From Mycobacterium sp. (lineage in GTDB: Bacteria; Actinomycetota; Actinomycetes; Mycobacteriales; Mycobacteriaceae): a stretch of DNA of 64,000 bases. The notes under the pieces are model-generated. The model had not been told where the DNA came from and searched no databases. It saw nothing but the letters and a program-made list of their open reading frames with translations. Where the stretch lies: positions 124,001 through 188,000 of the forward strand of contig RXJD01000037.1 of the NCBI GenBank assembly GCA_003987775.1. Direction: 5' to 3'. Positions 37,512-47,031 of this stretch are shown here, in pieces (positions within the stretch are counted from its first letter, which is position 1; each line of letters opens with the position of its first letter). A program made the translations under genes and the position numbers.

Positions 37512-39677
37512 TCAGTTGATCAGCGGGTCGCGCGGCATACCGAGAATCCGCTCGGCGATCTGATTGCGGGTCACCTCCGAGGTGCCACCCGCGATCGCCA
37601 TCCCGCGCGCGCCCATCACCATGCGGCCGGCCAGCGCGGCCGGCCCGTCCAGCAGCGCGGTCTCCGGTCCGGCGAGTGCCGTCGAGATCGCGGCACCCTC
37701 GATCATGTGGTCGGCCAGCTTCAGCTTGGTGACATTGCCTTCCGGCCCCGGGCCCGCACCCTCGACGCTGCGGGCGGCACGGCGCAGGTTCAGCAGCCGC
37801 AGCGCATTCTCCTCCGCGAGATAGGTCCCCACCCGAATCACCGCGCCCGCCAAGTGATCTGAACGCCGTTGCGCCTGCTTCACCAGTTCGCCGGCCAATC
37901 CCTCGTAAAACGAGCCACTGCCGCCGATGCTGACCCGCTCATTGCCGAGCGTGGCCCGCGCCACCGTCCACCCGGAGTTGGGCGCCCCGACCACGTCCTC
38001 GTCGGGCACGAACAGGTCGTTGAAGAACACCTCGTTGAACTCGGCGCCGCCGGTGATCTGCCGCAGCGGACGCACTTCGACCTCCGGGGCCTTCATGTCC
38101 ACGATGACGGTGGTGATGCCGGCGTGCTTGGGCGCCTCCGGGTCGGTGCGCACGGTGGCCAGACCGCGCGCGCAGTACTGCGCCCCGCTGGTCCACACCT
38201 TCTGCCCGTTGATCTTCCATCCGCCCTCGACCCGGGTGGCGCGGGTCTTGACCGACGCCGCGTCCGAGCCGGCCTCCGGCTCGGAGAACAGCTGGCACCA
38301 GATCTCGTCTTTGCGCAGCGCCTTCTCTACGAATCTTTCGATCTGCCAATCGGTTCCGTGCTGGATCAAGGTGAGGATGACCCAGCCGGTGATTCCGTAG
38401 TCGGGCCGCTTGATACCGGCTGCGCGGAACTCCTCTTCGATGACGAGCTGCTCCACGGCGTCGGCGGCACGGCCCCACGGCTTGGGCCAGTGCGGCATCA
38501 CGTAGCCGGTCTCGATCAATTTGTCACGCTGCGCCGTCTTCTCCAGGGCGGCGATTTCGGCGGCGTCGGCGCGGATCTGGGTGCGCAGCTCCTCGGCCTC
38601 CGGCGGCAGGTCCAGACTGTTCTCCCGCACCGTGCCGGCCGCGGTGAGGTCGAAGACGTCGCGGGCCGGGGCGTCCCCGCCGAGCAGCGCCGACGTCACC
38701 AGGGCGCGCCGCAGGTGCAGGTGTGCGTCGTGCTCCCAGGTGAACCCGATGCCGCCGTGCACCTGGATGTTGAGCTCGGCATTTCGCGCGTAGGCCGGGA
38801 ACGCCAGCGTGGCGGCCACGGCCGACACCAGCCGGAACTGTTCCTCATCCTCCGAGGCGGCCCGGGCAGCGTCCCACACGGCGGCCAGCGCGGATTCGGC
38901 AGCCACCAGCATGTTCGCGCAATGATGCTTCACCGCTTGGAAAGTCGCGATGGTGCGACCGAACTGCTTGCGCACCTTGGCATATTCCACCGCCGACTCG
39001 ACACAGTCGGTCGCACCGCCGACCGCTTCGGCGGCCAGCAGCGTCCGCGCCCGGGCCAGTGCCGACGCCGCCGCACCGGGCAGGATGTCGTCGTCGGTCA
39101 CTGTCACGTTCTCCAGGCGAACGCGTCCGGAGCGCCGTGTCGGATCGAGGTTCTCCGGCACCTCCACGGAGATGCCGGACCTGCCGCGGTCCAGCACCAG
39201 CACATCCTCACCCGCCGCGAGCAACAGCACATCGGCCAGTCCGGCACCGAGCACCACCCCGGCATCGCCGTTGGCGGCACCGTCGGAAACCCGCACGCCG
39301 CCAACCAGTCCCACGCCTGCGGTGACGGTTCCGTCGATCAGACCCGGCAACAGCCGCGCCTGCTGGTCGGCGGTGCCGTCCCGGGCGATCACCGCCGAGG
39401 CGATCACCGTCGGTACGAACGGACCTGGCGCCACCGCACGGCCGAGCTCTTCGATCACCACCACCAATTCGGGCAGCCCGTAACCGGATCCGCCGTGCTC
39501 TTCGCCGATGTGCAGGCCGAGCCAGCCCAATTCGACGATGCCCTGCCAGAACGCGGGCCGCGCCTCCTCCGGCGCGTCCAGCAGCGACCGCGCCGCCGCG
39601 CGAGCCTTCTGCGAGGTCAAGAACCCGCGCGCCACCTCGGCGAGTTCGCGATGGTCGTCGGTCAGTGCGATACCCAT
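37512..39677 (-). CDS. fadE22: Fused acyl-CoA dehydrogenase FadE22
   Basis: The 721-residue flavoenzyme contains two acyl-CoA dehydrogenase domains in one chain, an N-terminal one (about 1-345) and a C-terminal one (about 365-721), each with the FAD-binding elements of the family. The second has LFSEPEAGSDAASVKTRA and GGTSEVTRNQIAERIL, typical for the active site and C-terminal helix. The length equals M. tuberculosis FadE22 (Rv3061c). It catalyses alpha,beta-desaturation of acyl-CoA in beta-oxidation, although fusion types may act on unusual substrates such as steroid side chains. The promoter region holds GAGTGTACTC 36-45 bases before the ATG, likely recognised by the neighbouring double GntR regulator. 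Confidence 0.94.
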   Translation of the reverse strand: MGIALTDDHRELAEVARGFLTSQKARAAARSLLDAPEEARPAFWQGIVELGWLGLHIGEEHGGSGYGLPELVVVIEELGRAVAPGPFVPTVIASAVIARDGTADQQARLLPGLIDGTVTAGVGLVGGVRVSDGAANGDAGVVLGAGLADVLLLAAGEDVLVLDRGRSGISVEVPENLDPTRRSGRVRLENVTVTDDDILPGAAASALARARTLLAAEAVGGATDCVESAVEYAKVRKQFGRTIATFQAVKHHCANMLVAAESALAAVWDAARAASEDEEQFRLVSAVAATLAFPAYARNAELNIQVHGGIGFTWEHDAHLHLRRALVTSALLGGDAPARDVFDLTAAGTVRENSLDLPPEAEELRTQIRADAAEIAALEKTAQRDKLIETGYVMPHWPKPWGRAADAVEQLVIEEEFRAAGIKRPDYGITGWVILTLIQHGTDWQIERFVEKALRKDEIWCQLFSEPEAGSDAASVKTRATRVEGGWKINGQKVWTSGAQYCARGLATVRTDPEAPKHAGITTVIVDMKAPEVEVRPLRQITGGAEFNEVFFNDLFVPDEDVVGAPNSGWTVARATLGNERVSIGGSGSFYEGLAGELVKQAQRRSDHLAGAVIRVGTYLAEENALRLLNLRRAARSVEGAGPGPEGNVTKLKLADHMIEGAAISTALAGPETALLDGPAALAGRMVMGARGMAIAGGTSEVTRNQIAERILGMPRDPLIN

Positions 39678-39712
39678 GCGGGCCCTCCTCGCGGCGCTGC
39701 TGATTCCGTAAA

Positions 39713-39722
39713 GAGTGTACTC
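39713..39722. promoter_or_regulatory. Candidate GntR operator, copy 2, upstream of fadE22
   Basis: GAGTGTACTC is an inverted repeat (GAGT-GT-ACTC) in the 78-bp spacer between the SDR stop and the fadE22 start. The first nine bases are identical to the copy between the thiolase-like and DUF35 genes. Confidence 0.45.
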
Positions 39723-39755
39723 AATGCGCCGTGAGGGCCGGCCCCGGCCGGGGTG

Positions 39756-40514
39756 CTACTTCGGCGCGAACCGCTGCCCCGCGTCGAGCCGCAGGCACTG
39801 GCCGTTGAGCATCGGGTTGTCCACGATGGCGGCGACCAGCTTGGCGTACTCCTCGGGCCGGCCGAGGCGCTTGGGGAACGCCGCGTCCTTCGTCAGGGCC
39901 GCGGCGAATTCGTCGGGGATGCCCTGGGTCAGTCCCGTGGCGAACAGGCTCGGCGCGATCGCGAGCACCCGGATCCCCAGCGAGCCAAGGTCGCGCGCCA
40001 TGGTCAGGCACATGCCCGCGATGCCGGCCTTGGCGGCGGTGTACGCGACCTGTCCGATCTGGCCCTCGAAGGCAGCGATGGAGGCGGTGTTGATGATGAC
40101 ACCGCGCTCTTCGTCCTCCGGGTCGTTCTTGGCCATATGCGCGGCGGCCAGTCGGCTGATGTTGAACGTCGCGATCAGGTTCAGGTCAATGACGGACTGG
40201 AAGGACTCGAGGTCGTGCGGGCCGGACTTGGTCATGGTCCGCTTGGCGATGCCGCCGCCCGCGGTGGTCACCGTGACGTGCAGTCCGCCGAGGTCGTCGA
40301 CCGCCGCCTGCAGCGCCTGCTCGGTGCCGGCGAAGTCGGTGACGTCGACCGGATAGAACTTGCCGTCCAGACCGTCCGCGACGGCCTTGCCGTCCGAACC
40401 CTCGCGATCGAGCACCGCGACCCGGGCCCCGCGCTGGTGCAGGAGTTCGGCGCTGGCCCGTCCCATCCCCGAGGCGCCGCCGATGACGACGACCTTCTTG
40501 CCGCTGATCTCCAC
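39756..40514 (-). CDS. SDR similar to 3-hydroxyacyl-CoA dehydrogenase type 2
   Basis: The 252-residue SDR begins at a GTG (40514) with GGAGG five bases upstream, giving MEISGKKVVVIGGASGMGRASAELL. The first motif is GGASGMGRA rather than the usual TG, and TTAGGGIAKR replaces NNAG. The catalytic YxxxK is in YTAAKAGIAG, followed by PSLFATGLTQGIPDEF. The pattern resembles type 2 hydroxyacyl-CoA dehydrogenases (HSD17B10-like), consistent with a beta-oxidation step next to fadE22. It is 78 bases upstream of fadE22 on the same strand, and co-regulation is plausible. I do not recognise an H37Rv counterpart at this position. Confidence 0.85.
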   Translation of the reverse strand: MEISGKKVVVIGGASGMGRASAELLHQRGARVAVLDREGSDGKAVADGLDGKFYPVDVTDFAGTEQALQAAVDDLGGLHVTVTTAGGGIAKRTMTKSGPHDLESFQSVIDLNLIATFNISRLAAAHMAKNDPEDEERGVIINTASIAAFEGQIGQVAYTAAKAGIAGMCLTMARDLGSLGIRVLAIAPSLFATGLTQGIPDEFAAALTKDAAFPKRLGRPEEYAKLVAAIVDNPMLNGQCLRLDAGQRFAPK

Positions 40515-40626
40515 CCGAACCTCCAATATCTAGGTTGTCACTTTGACTGGAATTTGTAACGTTAACCCGTCACGGTAGCGCGTCCGGTGCGGCACCGTGT
40601 CACCGAGCCGTGCCAAGCTCGAAACC

Positions 40627-42150
40627 GTGCTCCTTCTCGACGTAGCAAGCACTTCGCTTAACGTGGGCGCGACCTCGTCGCGCCTGAGCAAGGTCGCCCA
40701 CATCGCAGAGCTGCTGCGCGGCGCCGCGGCCGATCCTGAGCTGGTCGCGACCGTCGTGTCCTGGCTTTCCGGCGAGCTTCGGCAACGCCAGATCGGCGTC
40801 GGCTGGGCCGCGCTGCGATCGCTGCCTCCGCCCGCGCCGGATCCCACGCTGACCCTTGGTCGGGTGGACGCAACCTTCACCGAGATCGGCGCCGTCGCAG
40901 GCAAAGGGTCCCAGGCGCGCCGCGCCGCCCTGCTCAGCGGCCTGTTCGCCGCCGCGACCGAGACCGAACAGACCTTCCTGCTGCGGCTGCTCGGCGGCGA
41001 ACTGCGCCAGGGCGCACTGATCGGCATCATGACCGACGCCGTCGCCAAAGCCGCCGGCCTGCCCGCCGCGGCCGTGCAACGGGCGGCGATGCTGGCCGGT
41101 GATCTGCCCGCCGTCGCGGCGGCGGCCCTGACCGGCGGATCGCTGGACGCCTTCACGCTCGAGGTCGGCCGGCCGGTCGGCCCGATGCTGGCACAGACCG
41201 CGACCGACGTCGCCGGCGCGCTCGAACGCCACGACGGCACCACGATTTTCGAAGCGAAGCTGGACGGCGCGCGAGTGCAGATCCACCGCCGCGGCGACGA
41301 TGTCAGCGTCTACACCCGCAGCCTCGACGACGTCACCGCACGGCTACCGGAGGTGGTGGAGGCCACGCTCGCGCTGCCGGTGACCGACCTGATCGCCGAT
41401 GGCGAGGCGATCGCGCTGCGCCCGGACAATCGTCCGCACCGCTTCCAGGTCACCGCGTCCCGGTTCGGCCGGTCCGTGGACGTCGCGGCCGCGCGCGACA
41501 AACAGCCGCTGTCGGTGTTCTTTTTCGACATCCTGCACCGGGACGGCGCCGACCTGCTGGACGCGCCGACCACCGAGCGCCTCGCCGCGCTGGACGAACT
41601 GGTGCCGGCGCGGCACCGGGTGGATCGGCTGGCCACCTCTGATCCGGCGGCCGCGGCCGCCTTCCTGGACGCGACGCTGGCCGCGGGTCACGAAGGCGTG
41701 ATGGCCAAGGCGCTGGATGCGCCGTATCAGGCCGGCCGGCGCGGGGCCGGCTGGCTGAAGGTGAAGCCGGTGCACACCCTCGACCTGGTGGTGCTGGCCG
41801 TGGAATGGGGCTCGGGCCGGCGGCGCGGCAAGCTGTCCAATATTCACCTCGGCGCGCGGGATCCGGAATCCGGTGGGTTCGTGATGGTGGGCAAGACATT
41901 CAAAGGGATGACCGACACCATGCTGGACTGGCAGACCCAACGATTCACCGAGCTGGCCGTGGATGGCACCGAGGGCTATGTCGTGCAGGTCCGGCCCGAG
42001 CAGGTGGTCGAGATCGCCCTGGACGGCGTTCAGGGGTCGACCCGCTACCCCGGCGGCGTGGCGCTGCGGTTCGCGCGGGTCGTGCGCTACCGCGACGACA
42101 AGAGCCCCGCCGAGGCCGACACCATCGACGCGGTACGTGCCATGTACTGA
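40627..42150 (+). CDS. ligB: ATP-dependent DNA ligase LigB
   Basis: LigB seals DNA nicks using ATP. The 507-residue length from the GTG at 40627 equals M. tuberculosis LigB (Rv3062). The domains are an N-terminal DNA-binding region (about 1-185), adenylation domain with the nucleotide-binding lysine in KLDG (Lys211, [15 protein letters not shown]), and an OB domain at the C-terminus ([25 protein letters not shown], then [11 protein letters not shown]). An upstream in-frame ATG adding 10 residues was not used. It is followed by cstA on the same strand after 92 bases and is divergent from the SDR/fadE22 genes. It is not essential in mycobacteria, since LigA (NAD-type) carries the main role. Confidence 0.95.
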   Translation: MLLLDVASTSLNVGATSSRLSKVAHIAELLRGAAADPELVATVVSWLSGELRQRQIGVGWAALRSLPPPAPDPTLTLGRVDATFTEIGAVAGKGSQARRAALLSGLFAAATETEQTFLLRLLGGELRQGALIGIMTDAVAKAAGLPAAAVQRAAMLAGDLPAVAAAALTGGSLDAFTLEVGRPVGPMLAQTATDVAGALERHDGTTIFEAKLDGARVQIHRRGDDVSVYTRSLDDVTARLPEVVEATLALPVTDLIADGEAIALRPDNRPHRFQVTASRFGRSVDVAAARDKQPLSVFFFDILHRDGADLLDAPTTERLAALDELVPARHRVDRLATSDPAAAAAFLDATLAAGHEGVMAKALDAPYQAGRRGAGWLKVKPVHTLDLVVLAVEWGSGRRRGKLSNIHLGARDPESGGFVMVGKTFKGMTDTMLDWQTQRFTELAVDGTEGYVVQVRPEQVVEIALDGVQGSTRYPGGVALRFARVVRYRDDKSPAEADTIDAVRAMY

Positions 42151-42242
42151 CCCCGCGTCCGCGTGCCCTTTTCACGACGCGACACGCGCTGCGGGGTCGG
42201 CTACATTCGCACTCGCTATCGGGAGCCGGGAAGGGGATCGGG

Positions 42243-44474
42243 TTGGACGGCGATATCAGCTACATCCGCACCGACCCGCAACTGCCTCCGGTCGCGGTCG
42301 TCGACCGCTCCCCGATCAGCCTCCGGCACAAGGTGTTCTTCGGCGTGGTCGCGGTCGCCGGCGCGGTGGCCTGGGCAATCGTCGCGTTCGCCCGCGGGGA
42401 GACGGTGAACGCGGTCTGGCTGGTTGTCGCCGCGGTCTGCACCTATCTGATCGCCTTCCGGTTCTATGCGCGGTTCATCGAAGCCAAGATCGTGCGTCCC
42501 CGCGACGACCGCGCCACCCCGGCCGAAATCCTGGAGGACGGCACCGACTACGTCCCGACCGACCGGCGGGTGGTGTTCGGTCACCACTTCGCCGCCATCG
42601 CCGGCGCCGGCCCGCTGGTCGGGCCGGTGTTGGCCATCCAGATGGGCTACCTGCCCAGCAGCATCTGGATCGTCGTCGGAGCGGTGCTCGGCGGATGCGT
42701 GCAGGACTACCTCACGTTGTGGATCTCCACCCGCAGACGTGGCCGTTCACTGGGGCAGATGGTTCGCGACGAGCTCGGCGGCGCCGCCGGAACGGCAGCC
42801 CTGCTGGGCATCCCGGTGATCATCACGATCATCATCGCCGTGCTCGCGCTGGTCGTCGTTCGTGCGCTCGCGCAAAGTCCGTGGGGTGTCTTCTCGATCG
42901 CCATGACCATCCCCATCGCCCTCTTCATGGGGTGCTATCTGCGGTTCTGGCGCCCCGGGCGAATCTCGGAGGTGTCGGCGATCGGGGTGGCGCTGCTTCT
43001 GCTCGCGGTCGTCTCCGGTGATTGGGTCGCCCGAACATCCTGGGGCGCAAGCTGGTTCACGCTGTCGCCGGTCACGCTGGCCTGGCTGCTCATCATCTAT
43101 GGTCTGGCGGCCTCGGTGCTGCCGGTGTGGCTGTTGCTCGCGCCGCGCGACTATCTGTCGACCTTCATGAAGGTCGGCACCATCGCACTGCTGGCGGTCG
43201 GGGTCTGTGTCGCGCGCCCGGTCCTGGAAGCGCCGGCGGTGTCGCGGTTCGCTATCAGCGGCGATGGCCCGGTGTTCGCCGGATCGTTGTTCCCGTTCCT
43301 TTTCATCACCATCGCCTGCGGTGCGCTGTCGGGTTTCCACGCGCTCGTCTGCTCCGGCACGACACCGAAGTTGCTGGAGAAGGAAGGGCAGATGCGCCTG
43401 ATCGGCTACGGGGGCATGGTCACCGAGTCGTTCGTCGCCGTCATCGCCCTGCTGACCGCCGCCATTCTGGACCAGCACTTGTACTTTGCGATCAACGCGC
43501 CGTCGCCGCAGACCCACGACACCGCGGCCACCGCCGCCCGGTATGTCAACGGGCTGGGCCTGGCGGGGTCGCCGATCACCCCGGATCAGGTCAGCCAGGC
43601 CGCCGCCGGCGTCGGTGAGAAGACGATCGTCTCGCGTACCGGTGGCGCACCGACACTGGCCTTCGGCATGTCGGAGGTCTTGCATCGCGTGTTCGGCGGC
43701 GCCGGCCTCAAAGCGTTCTGGTATCACTTCGCGATCATGTTCGAAGCGCTGTTCATCCTGACGACCGTCGACGCGGGCACCAGGGTCGCGCGGTTCATGG
43801 TTTCCGACGCGCTCGGCAACCTGGGCACCCCGATGCGCAAGTTCCGCAATCCCAGCTGGCGGCCGGGCGCCTGGCTGTCCAGTCTGGCGGTCGTCGCCGC
43901 GTGGGGCAGCACACTACTGCTCGGGGTGACCGATCCGCTGGGCGGCATCAACTCGCTGTATCCACTGTTCGGAATCGCCAACCAGCTCCTCGCAGCGATC
44001 TCGCTGACTGCCATCACGGTGATCGTCATCAAGAAGGGACACCTGAAATGGGCCTGGATTCCCGGCATTCCGCTGTTGTGGGATCTGACTGTGACCCTCA
44101 CCGCGTCATGGCAGAAGATCTTCTCCGGTGACCCCAAGGTCGGGTACTGGACGCAGTACTTCCAGTACTCAGGGGCCAGACAGGCGGGCAAGACCGCATT
44201 CGGTTCGGCGGCCAACGCGCATCAGCTCGACGACGTGGTGCGCAACGCTTTCCTGCAGGGCATCTTGTCGATCCTGTTCGCCACGGTGGTCATCGTCGTG
44301 GTCATCGCGGGAGTTGTGGCTTCGGTCAAGGCGATTCGCGGTTCGGGCCGTCCGTTGACTGAGGACCATCCGGTCGACTCCAAACGGTTCGCCCCGGCGG
44401 GCCTGGTCACCACCGCCGCCGAGCGCGACCTGCAACGACAATGGGATGCCGTGTCCACTGCCCACCCGGGCTAG
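42243..44474 (+). CDS. cstA: CstA family peptide/pyruvate transporter
   Basis: CstA-type proteins are large inner-membrane transporters induced by carbon starvation, moving peptides or pyruvate. The 743-residue product is polytopic (over 15 hydrophobic segments) with the family signature FGHHFAAIAGAGPLVGP and later GTRVARFMVSDALG. The TTG start at 42243 has AAGGGG six bases upstream; an ORF reaching back into ligB was rejected. M. tuberculosis CstA (Rv3063) is slightly longer (about 758), so the very N-terminus differs. It converges with mceF, with only 15 bases between stops, at the left border of the mce island. Confidence 0.93.
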   Translation: MDGDISYIRTDPQLPPVAVVDRSPISLRHKVFFGVVAVAGAVAWAIVAFARGETVNAVWLVVAAVCTYLIAFRFYARFIEAKIVRPRDDRATPAEILEDGTDYVPTDRRVVFGHHFAAIAGAGPLVGPVLAIQMGYLPSSIWIVVGAVLGGCVQDYLTLWISTRRRGRSLGQMVRDELGGAAGTAALLGIPVIITIIIAVLALVVVRALAQSPWGVFSIAMTIPIALFMGCYLRFWRPGRISEVSAIGVALLLLAVVSGDWVARTSWGASWFTLSPVTLAWLLIIYGLAASVLPVWLLLAPRDYLSTFMKVGTIALLAVGVCVARPVLEAPAVSRFAISGDGPVFAGSLFPFLFITIACGALSGFHALVCSGTTPKLLEKEGQMRLIGYGGMVTESFVAVIALLTAAILDQHLYFAINAPSPQTHDTAATAARYVNGLGLAGSPITPDQVSQAAAGVGEKTIVSRTGGAPTLAFGMSEVLHRVFGGAGLKAFWYHFAIMFEALFILTTVDAGTRVARFMVSDALGNLGTPMRKFRNPSWRPGAWLSSLAVVAAWGSTLLLGVTDPLGGINSLYPLFGIANQLLAAISLTAITVIVIKKGHLKWAWIPGIPLLWDLTVTLTASWQKIFSGDPKVGYWTQYFQYSGARQAGKTAFGSAANAHQLDDVVRNAFLQGILSILFATVVIVVVIAGVVASVKAIRGSGRPLTEDHPVDSKRFAPAGLVTTAAERDLQRQWDAVSTAHPG

Positions 44475-44489
44475 TCACACACTGCCCAC

Positions 44490-45893
44490 TCAACTCCCGG
44501 GAGGCAGCAGCATCGACTGCCAGGTACGCGGTCCAGGGGCAAGGTCGGCCTGGGTGTGCACGCGTCCGTCGGGGCCGAGGTATTGGCCGGTAGCCGGGTC
44601 GTATTCGGCGGCCGGCACGGGGACCGGTGGCAACTGCGGGACCGGCTGGCCCGACAGCGTCGCGTTCGGGTCACCCTTCCAGTTGTAGCCGTCATTGAGT
44701 GGTACGTACTGTTCGTCACTCTCGCACATCGCGACCGTCGGAGCGCGTTTGCCCGGCTGATTGACGCACGGTGTATTTCGCACGCCACGAACGTTATTCG
44801 GCGAATCCTGCGGCACGCGACAGTACAGGTCACCCGGTGGCCGATCGGGATGGTCCTCCCAGGACGGCACCCGCTGCTGCTGGGCCGGTAGGTAGCCGGT
44901 CGTGCACGGCGGCGGCAGGTTCAGTCTCAGATTGAAGCTGAGGAAGACTCCGCGGTAGGCCTGCTTGGTGTTGCGGTTGGGGACTCCGATGGCCTGAATG
45001 GTCGCCACCGCCTGAGGAAGCAGCACCAGCAGCTGCTCGATACCGGCGTGATAGGTCAGGGCGACCTGGCCGACGCCGATCAGATTGGACAGCAGGATCG
45101 GCAGCGTGGGGTTCAACCGGTCCAGCAACTGGCGGACCTCGGCGGCGGCCGGGCCCGCGTCGCGCAGCACGTCGTGCAGAGCGCCGTCGTTGCGCTGCAG
45201 CCCCGAACTGATGTCGGCAAGGTGCGCGGCCCACTGCGTCACCGCGTCCGGCGAGGCCGACTGGCTGTCCAGTACCGGTTTGGACTGATCGATAAGGGTG
45301 AGCAGCGGGCCCAGATTCTTGCGCGCGTCGCTGGACAGTGTGCTGGTGCCCGTGACCAGTCTCGAGAGCTCCGGACCCAGGCCACCCACCGCGGTGAACG
45401 ACTCGTCCACAACGGTTTTCAAATTCTCGCGCGGGATGGCTTCCATTCCCCTGTTCACCGAGTCCAGCAGGGTGTCCAGGTCCGGTGGCACCGAGACGCG
45501 GTCCCGGGTGATCACGTCTCCGTTGCGCAGCGGCCGGGAATCCCGGCGGGGCAACAGGGCCACGTACTGCTCACCCACCGCCGACTGGCTGTGCACCTGC
45601 GCATCGAGGTCCGAGGGGATGCCGACGCCCGACTTGAGCGAAAGCACCGCCGCCACGCCGGTGTCGGTGAGGCGCACGCTCTCGACCCGGCCGACCTCGG
45701 TGCCGCGATAGGTGACGTTGCCGCTGACGTAGAGGCCGGCGGCCTGCGGCAGCTGCACCGTGACCTGGTAGCGGCCTACCCCGAACATGGCGGGCAACTG
45801 CATGTATCCCAGCGCCATCACCGTGCCACCCACCACCGCGACGACCAGGAAGATCGCGAGTTGAATGAGGACTCTTCTCGTCAACGGCGGCAC
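44490..45893 (-). CDS. mceF: Mce family protein MceF, last gene of the mce operon
   Basis: MceF is one of six Mce subunits that form a hexameric conduit for lipids across the periplasm. The 467-residue product has an N-terminal membrane anchor (LIQLAIFLVVAVVGGTVMALGYM), the MCE beta-barrel domain (about 45-125; YQVTVQLPQAAGLYVSGNVTYRGTEVGRVESV), then long coiled-coil helices and a C-terminal extension with several cysteines and Pro-rich ends. The GTG at 45893 is just after the mceE stop. It is the 3' gene of the eight-gene operon and converges with cstA. The operon's substrate class is not identifiable. Confidence 0.9.
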   Translation of the reverse strand: MPPLTRRVLIQLAIFLVVAVVGGTVMALGYMQLPAMFGVGRYQVTVQLPQAAGLYVSGNVTYRGTEVGRVESVRLTDTGVAAVLSLKSGVGIPSDLDAQVHSQSAVGEQYVALLPRRDSRPLRNGDVITRDRVSVPPDLDTLLDSVNRGMEAIPRENLKTVVDESFTAVGGLGPELSRLVTGTSTLSSDARKNLGPLLTLIDQSKPVLDSQSASPDAVTQWAAHLADISSGLQRNDGALHDVLRDAGPAAAEVRQLLDRLNPTLPILLSNLIGVGQVALTYHAGIEQLLVLLPQAVATIQAIGVPNRNTKQAYRGVFLSFNLRLNLPPPCTTGYLPAQQQRVPSWEDHPDRPPGDLYCRVPQDSPNNVRGVRNTPCVNQPGKRAPTVAMCESDEQYVPLNDGYNWKGDPNATLSGQPVPQLPPVPVPAAEYDPATGQYLGPDGRVHTQADLAPGPRTWQSMLLPPGS

Positions 45894-45894
45894 G

Positions 45895-47031
45895 TCACGG
45901 CCCCTGGTCCCAATGGTAGGGAGCGACAAGCGGATTGCCGCCGGTGGCCGGACTCGGCATCTGCCCGATGGTGCGTCCCCACTGCAATTCGAGCTGCGTC
46001 AGGTTGCCCTCGAACCGGGTACCGGTCAGGAAGGACGCGTCGAGCCGGCTCAAGGTCAGGTCGATGATCGCGGTCAGGTTGGCGTAGTCGCCGCGTGCCC
46101 ACTTGCTGATGGTGTCTTTGGGGAAGGGATAGGTCGGAAGTAGACCCAGCGAGCGCGTCAGGGCCGGGCCGGCGTTGGCCAGTGACTCCAGCACGGGCCC
46201 CAGGTCCTTGAGCTCCTTGACCAGAGCCTCTTTGGTCTGGTTGGCGGAGTCGGCGGCCAGCGCGCTGAACTTGCCGATCTGATCGAGTGCGTCGACCAAC
46301 TGCCGGCGCTCCTGTTTGAGCGTGGCGAGCGCATCCGGCACGGTGCGAAGTGCCCGGTCCAGCACCGGCCGCTGCTCGGCGAGCTGGCCGACCAGATTGT
46401 TCAGGCTTTCGGTCGCGGCCAGGATGTCGCCGGTCTGATCGGACACGGACCCGGTGAACCGGTCGAGCTGTCCGATCAGGCTGCGCAGGTCGTCGGCACG
46501 CCCGGCCAGAGCAGTGCTCAACGATTCGGTGATGTCTTGAATCTGGCCGATACCACCGCCGTTGAGCAGCAACGAGATTGCGGCCAGGGTCTGCTCCGTC
46601 GTCGGGTAACTGCCGGCCGACGCCAGAGCGATCAGCGATCCCTCTGTCAGCTTGCCCTGCGGCGCGACGGCCGTCGGCGCAGCCAGTTCGATGTGCAGCG
46701 AACCGAGGAGGCTGGTCTGTCCGATCGTCGCGACTGCGTTGGCCGGTAAGTCGACGTCAGCGTTGAGTCTGATGGTGAGCAGTGCGTGCCAGGCCTGTCG
46801 CTCGATCTTGGTGACGTTGCCGACCGTCACATCCCCCACCTGTACGCGAGAATTCTGTTCCAGGGTGCCCACGTCGGGCAGTTGCACGTGAATCGTGAAC
46901 GAGCCGGGGCCTTTTCCGGCACTGCCCGGCAGCGGCAACGAGTTGAGGCCACGCCAACCGCAGCCGCCGAGGCCCAGCACGGCCACCGCCAGCAACACGG
47001 CGGCTGCCATCCCGCGACGCCAATTGATCAT
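45895..47031 (-). CDS. mceE: Mce family lipoprotein MceE
   Basis: The 378-residue product is the lipid-anchored member of the Mce complex: signal peptide with lipobox LGGC (Cys24) after MINWRRGMAAAVLLAVAVLG, then the MCE domain (about 45-120; FTIHVQLPDVGTLEQNSRVQVGDVTVGNVTKIE) and helical coiled coils. In mycobacterial mce operons the fifth gene is usually the lipoprotein, which fits here. The ATG overlaps the mceD stop by one base and the next gene starts right after its own stop, so expression is coupled. Confidence 0.92.
   Translation of the reverse strand: MINWRRGMAAAVLLAVAVLGLGGCGWRGLNSLPLPGSAGKGPGSFTIHVQLPDVGTLEQNSRVQVGDVTVGNVTKIERQAWHALLTIRLNADVDLPANAVATIGQTSLLGSLHIELAAPTAVAPQGKLTEGSLIALASAGSYPTTEQTLAAISLLLNGGGIGQIQDITESLSTALAGRADDLRSLIGQLDRFTGSVSDQTGDILAATESLNNLVGQLAEQRPVLDRALRTVPDALATLKQERRQLVDALDQIGKFSALAADSANQTKEALVKELKDLGPVLESLANAGPALTRSLGLLPTYPFPKDTISKWARGDYANLTAIIDLTLSRLDASFLTGTRFEGNLTQLELQWGRTIGQMPSPATGGNPLVAPYHWDQGP

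Noticed and set aside
37869..39734. Plus-strand open frame of about 621 codons across fadE22
   Set aside because: Antisense shadow of a well-supported acyl-CoA dehydrogenase; composition is not protein-like.
41805..42242. Upstream extension of the cstA frame into ligB
   Set aside because: It overlaps a conserved ligB 3' end; the TTG at 42243 has a good ribosome site.
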